Positions 60,214 through 64,000 of a stretch of DNA of 64,000 nucleotides are shown here, piece after piece. The DNA lies in assembly GCF_000972845.2 (NCBI RefSeq), contig NC_040025.1:19647399-19711398 (forward strand), written 5' to 3'. Positions within the stretch are counted from its first letter, which is position 1; the number at the start of each line of letters is the position of its first letter. The notes beneath the pieces were generated by a model, which was not told the origin of the DNA, did not search any database, and saw only the letters and a list, made by a program, of their open reading frames with translations. This stretch comes from Larimichthys crocea (Eukaryota; Chordata; Actinopteri; Sciaenidae). The position numbers were made by a program, and so were the translations under genes.

Positions 60214-60613
60214 AGTAATGACTTAGGACTGTCTTTAGTAATAATCAGTCATTGGGAAACCGCCCGATCCCTATCTTACACACACCCAGACACAGGCGGC
60301 CACGTGCACGCGCACACACACACGCACGCGTTGAAACCATGCACAGCTGCAGGCTCAATCTAAACCGACCACAAAAAATGCAAGAGCAGGGCAATAACAC
60401 TAACACTGTCACACGGAGACAAACATGTCTCATTTGGGGTCAGTTTGGATGGGGCTAAGTAGGTCTTTATTTTCAGACTGACTGAAGTCTTCTCTCCCGC
60501 ATAATGGTAATGAAGCCATATGGTATGTGGAATTGGATTACTAACAAATGTTCCATACCACCGTCTTTCCCCTGGCCTTTTTTTCTTTCTTTCTTCACAG
60601 TCCCCCTCCTCTC

Positions 60614-60663
60614 TCACTCTATCTCTCCGTCTCTCTCTCTCTCTCTCTCTTGCCCCCCCTCTC
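60614..60663. repeat. Interrupted (CT)n tract
   Basis: A pyrimidine-rich CT run with a few interruptions; the ORFs across it are low-complexity artefacts. Confidence 0.8.
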
Positions 60664-60800
60664 TCCCCTGTGTCGCTGTCCCCCAATAAAGCAGCCATTT
60701 CAAATTGGAACAGCATGTTGTCTAGGAGTGCGCACCTCATTTATAAGATTAAATTAAAAGCCAGCCATGCTCGGATGGCATTTTGTGATGATGAGGAGAA
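60660..60800. promoter_or_regulatory. Candidate conserved non-coding element
   Basis: Contains CATTTATAAGATTAAATTAA and a TTCAAATTGG core in otherwise balanced sequence, right after a CT-rich tract. Low confidence. Confidence 0.2.
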
Positions 60801-61184
60801 GGAGGAGGGAGGTTATGGGAGGGAGGGAACGGTTTCAGCTGCACACAATCATCTTCCTGTCATGTGATTTGCTGGTTCCTGGTGGTGACACCTTCTTCCT
60901 GTCACCTGCTATGATGTGTCAAATGGCACACCTAAGACCCTAAAGCTAATGTATCCAGGGTTATGAGTTCTCGCATCTTTTTTTTTTTTTTTGAAATGTT
61001 ATGGAAGCCTTTTTAACACGTTATAAAGTAGCTAAACATGGTTACAGGTTTGTGCCTTGTCACAGACACAATGAACTAATATATCACACTCTGAGCTAAA
61101 AGGGCAAATTATGCTCTATAAATGGAGGAAAATCTCATTCTGTTCTCTACCTAAAAACAGATGAACTTTTATTGAAAACGTGGA

Positions 61185-61480
61185 AGCGATTAGTTTAAGG
61201 GGCGTCTTTTAGTGTAATTCCCAAATGAAACGAGCAGGCCCTGTATTTATGAAGCCCGTAGCACAAAGAAGGGAGCTCTTAATGAGGCAATTAAGCTGAG
61301 GGGTCGAGAGACTTTGATCTAGAGCGCAGTGATTTTTACAAAAACATCGCACAGTGATAGATACTCATAACTCAGGGGCCTTAATTGTGCTTAATTTGTT
61401 TGGAATAGGAATGTGCTTTCAATTAGAGTGTGGATTTGGGCCCGTGTGTTTAAAGGAGGCTGTCAGGGAAAATTAAGAAG
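61185..61480. promoter_or_regulatory. Candidate conserved non-coding element
   Basis: Rich in TAATT/ATTA cores (AGTGTAATTC, GGCAATTAAGC, GCCTTAATTGTGCTTAATTT, TTTCAATTAGAG) with GC-balanced spacers and no repeats. It looks like a developmental enhancer, an inference from composition only. Confidence 0.28.
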
Positions 61481-61526
61481 CAGTTTGGTTCCCCTCCCGT
61501 GTTACTGTTTTTTATCACGGCTAGAA

Positions 61527-61563
61527 AGAGAGAGAGAGAGAGAAAGAGAGAGCGTGAGAGAGA

Positions 61564-61608
<45 letters not shown>
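61527..61608. repeat. (GA)n microsatellite, interrupted
   Basis: About 80 bp of GA dinucleotides with interruptions at AAAG, GCGTG and GGG. Confidence 0.95.
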
Positions 61609-61609
<1 letters not shown>

Positions 61610-62519
61610 AAGCGTCAGCAGATAAACAGATGAAGAGACCAAACAGAAGGTAGAGAGAGGTAATTAGGCACCAAAAACAGACCCCTCAGAAGAAGACATG
61701 GATGGATGGATAAATGAGGGAACTATTGCATGTCTTTCTTTTTTATATATTTATTTATCGGTCATTCAGACAGCTGGTCTTGATGATGAGGCTTCAGACA
61801 AATAGATCAGGGTATAATTAGTGTACAATAATACAATGAATAATAGTTGTAGGAGTTGTAATCTGTATGTCTTGGGCTTGTTCTACTTTTTGTGTGTCTG
61901 TGTGTGTCTGAGAGAGAGAGAGCAATAGAGTGTGTGTGCAGATTGTGATTTAAATGACTTAATACTCATCGTCTTATCGTGGCAAGAGGCCCTCATGCTG
62001 CCCACCTCCCTTCAACTTGTGATCTTTGTCAACAATTGCAGCTTAAATTATTGTTCTTCAGTCAGGTTACTTGTGTACATAAAGGGAAAATCATTGTCTA
62101 ATCTTAGTCTAAGTCTTATACTTGTGATAGTTTTTCAATAACAGAGTTTATCAAGTGATGGTTAGCTGTCATGATACAAAATCACTCAATGTGCTGTATA
62201 GATATTTGTGTGGGTGTGTCTTTTTGTCACTTGACGGAGACCCCTGGTGGAGAGGAGGTCATGTGGCCCAGGTCTGATCTCTTTGCCTGCACCTGGAAGT
62301 TGATTGATGTTCTCTCAGATGCTTATTTTTCCTTCACGGCATCTATGTTTAATATGGTCATCATGATTTTCCATATTGTAATTTTGTCATAGTCCAGCAC
62401 TAATTCCTAAAAGTGGTTACTAGGCAGGCAACCAGCTTTTAGTTGCAGAAACTGAAAACATGTCATTTTTGCCACTGGAGACTTGTCAAAGGGTGTACCC
62501 TACCTCTAGCCCCAAAGTT

Positions 62520-62592
62520 AGCTAGGGTAGGCTCCACCACCCTGCTGCCATGATGAGGATAAACCGGTCAGATAATGGATGGAAGGAAGGAT
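62520..62592 (-). mobile_element. Short fragment of the same LINE tail as at 14.7 kb
   Basis: On the minus strand this reads as the start of the 14745 element: TCCATTATCTGACCGGTTTA, then a diverged GGTGGAGCCTACCC. It ends in a degenerate GGAT/GGAA run at 62574-62592. Confidence 0.6.
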
Positions 62593-62841
62593 CCTATTCA
62601 GTTATACGTCAGCTTAATGATGAAAATGTGAAAATATGTGGCGATGGCTGCCGCCAGGTTGGCTGTATTGCTTCTTCCATCTCCAGCTAATCTAAATTTC
62701 GGCAAAGACGTGAATCATTGACGAATGTAAGGCGGTCCGAATGATGACTGGGTGCTCAAACAAGCCATCTGTAATGGCACTTACCTGTCAATCAAAGTGG
62801 CTGCACTGTCAATTAAAAAAAGAAAAAAAAAAGAAAAACAC

Positions 62842-63000
62842 CCTCAGTACAGTTGTCATGAATGAGGAAATTAGCTATAAAGACCAAAAATGTTTTTTGT
62901 ACCAGGCTGTAAACATGTAAACATGTTTATTTCTGCTGTGAAGTTGGTCATTTTAATACAGGTGCTTATGGAGCCTCTCTCAAGCATCCGCTCGAGGTTA
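62842..63000 (+). repeat. Dispersed repeat, copy 2
   Basis: Matches 18700-18840 over most of its length, with a local microduplication (ACATGTAAACATGT) at 62913-62926. Adjacent A-rich sequence at 62814-62839. Confidence 0.65.
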
Positions 63001-64000
63001 TGCTTTTGATATAGTCCCCAGTATCAATGCATCTGCAAAAGGTTAATATTGACCAATGTATTGGACTAGCTCTAATATAAACAGAATTGACTCGACCTTT
63101 CTTTGAGCCAATACTCTGCTAAACCAATTAACTGCTAATCTGACTTTTTATTGAAGAGAACCATGAAGTAAACGTTCAATTTTTAAATCTTAAAACATAT
63201 ATATATATATCTTCCATATAGTGAAATTGTCACTATTTCAATGTTTCTAAAACAAAATCACATTAGAAATGATTTGATTTGAAAAAAAAAAAAAAACGTT
63301 GAGCTCCTGCACAGTACAGTGTGTAGTTTCTCTAGTTGACCACTGAGTAAGCTTGTATTTGTGTATCTGTTTCTACAGATTTTATACTTTAAACAAGAAC
63401 TGTTACATCAATTTCAAACTGATGCCCCAAAACTATATAAAACACCCTCCTAGACATTTAAATCTAAAACATTTAATGATATTGATACTTAAATTGTATA
63501 TCAGTACTATCACTCATCACTCTTTATGCTTTATCTTCGAGTGAGCCTTTTATATCCACAGATGCTGCAGGTCCTCTTCTACTCTCTTAAGTAAGGCTGG
63601 CTTCAGATAGGGCTTTTTGCAATGTAGTTTCTCCTTCATGCTAGGAAGGAGATGGTGGGGCGATGGGGTTGCAACTAAATTATACACATCCAGTCCTTCA
63701 AGTTTTAGGTTCATCTAATCTCAATTCCACATGATGCAATTATTCCTGACACGTATATACCTAGAGTAGATGAGGGAAGACTGACCAACTGTTCACATAA
63801 TACAATGTCTGTAACTCCTGGTAAATTGATTATTTTTTTGTGATGAATGGAGTGGAATAACAGTTTATCATCTCATGGTTTCCTTATTACCAGACAGATT
63901 TTTTTTTCTAATTCCTCTTTACTTTCATCTTCTTGCATTCTGTTCGTAACTACAGTTCAAGTGTTGCAGCTTCAGTTTAGTGGCTGCCAGCCTATTTCCA

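Larger units (their letters stand above)
40000..64000. other. 24-kb gene-poor region
   Basis: Apart from the repeats and candidate regulatory blocks listed, I recognise no coding exon, tRNA, rRNA or intact transposon. ORFs here are short, often low-complexity, and lack splice-consistent neighbours. The region may be intergenic, or the first large intron of the gene proposed at 37-40 kb. Confidence 0.5.

Noticed and set aside
61413..61625. 70-codon + strand ORF ending in Arg/Glu repeats
   Set aside because: It is a translation of the (GA)n microsatellite and has no splice or family support.
1..64000. CRISPR array, operon or prokaryotic mobile island
   Set aside because: No spaced direct repeats or polycistronic ORFs; the sequence is clearly vertebrate nuclear DNA.

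Overview
The window is nuclear DNA of a ray-finned fish, most likely a percomorph teleost. Genes are split into short exons with GT-AG introns, AATAAA signals follow the stop codons, and microsatellites are common. There is a tRNA-derived SINE and a non-LTR retrotransposon tail of kinds familiar from percomorph genomes. The proteins are clear relatives of vertebrate KAZN, TMEM51, CTRC and CELA2A. KAZN, TMEM51 and the CTRC/CELA2 proteases are also neighbours on human 1p36.21, so this is a conserved syntenic block.

Layout. (1) 1-14.66 kb, + strand: the 3' part of kazrin (kazn), from the end of its coiled coil through three SAM domains. An alternative short ending lies at 4.4-4.57 kb. (2) 14.7-19.4 kb: intergenic and repeat-containing. 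(3) 19.4-24.5 kb, + strand: tmem51, with a non-coding first exon and two coding exons. (4) 24.5-35.7 kb: three pancreatic-type serine protease genes, each with eight exons. The first (-) is a CELA2/CTRC-like gene, the second (-) is ctrc-like and the third (+) is cela2a-like. The first ends tail-to-tail about 340 bp from tmem51. The second and third are head-to-head, and all three have TATA boxes. (5) 35.7-37.1 kb: no gene seen. (6) 37.1-40 kb: a possible promoter and the first two exons of an unidentified + strand gene. (7) 40-64 kb: no convincing coding exon. This stretch holds microsatellites, old repeats and several AT-core-rich, non-repetitive blocks that look like conserved non-coding elements.

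The strongest unusual observation is a perfect 41-bp tandem duplication inside exon 2 of the first protease gene. It shifts the reading frame and brings in a stop after 39 codons, while every other exon is intact and exactly the size of its paralogues. It is either a very recent inactivation or polymorphism, or an assembly error. No new multigene system was found. The other items of interest are a possible extra kazn cassette exon, the kazn alternative terminal exon, a SINE insertion with clear target duplication in cela2a, and the putative regulatory landscape on the right.
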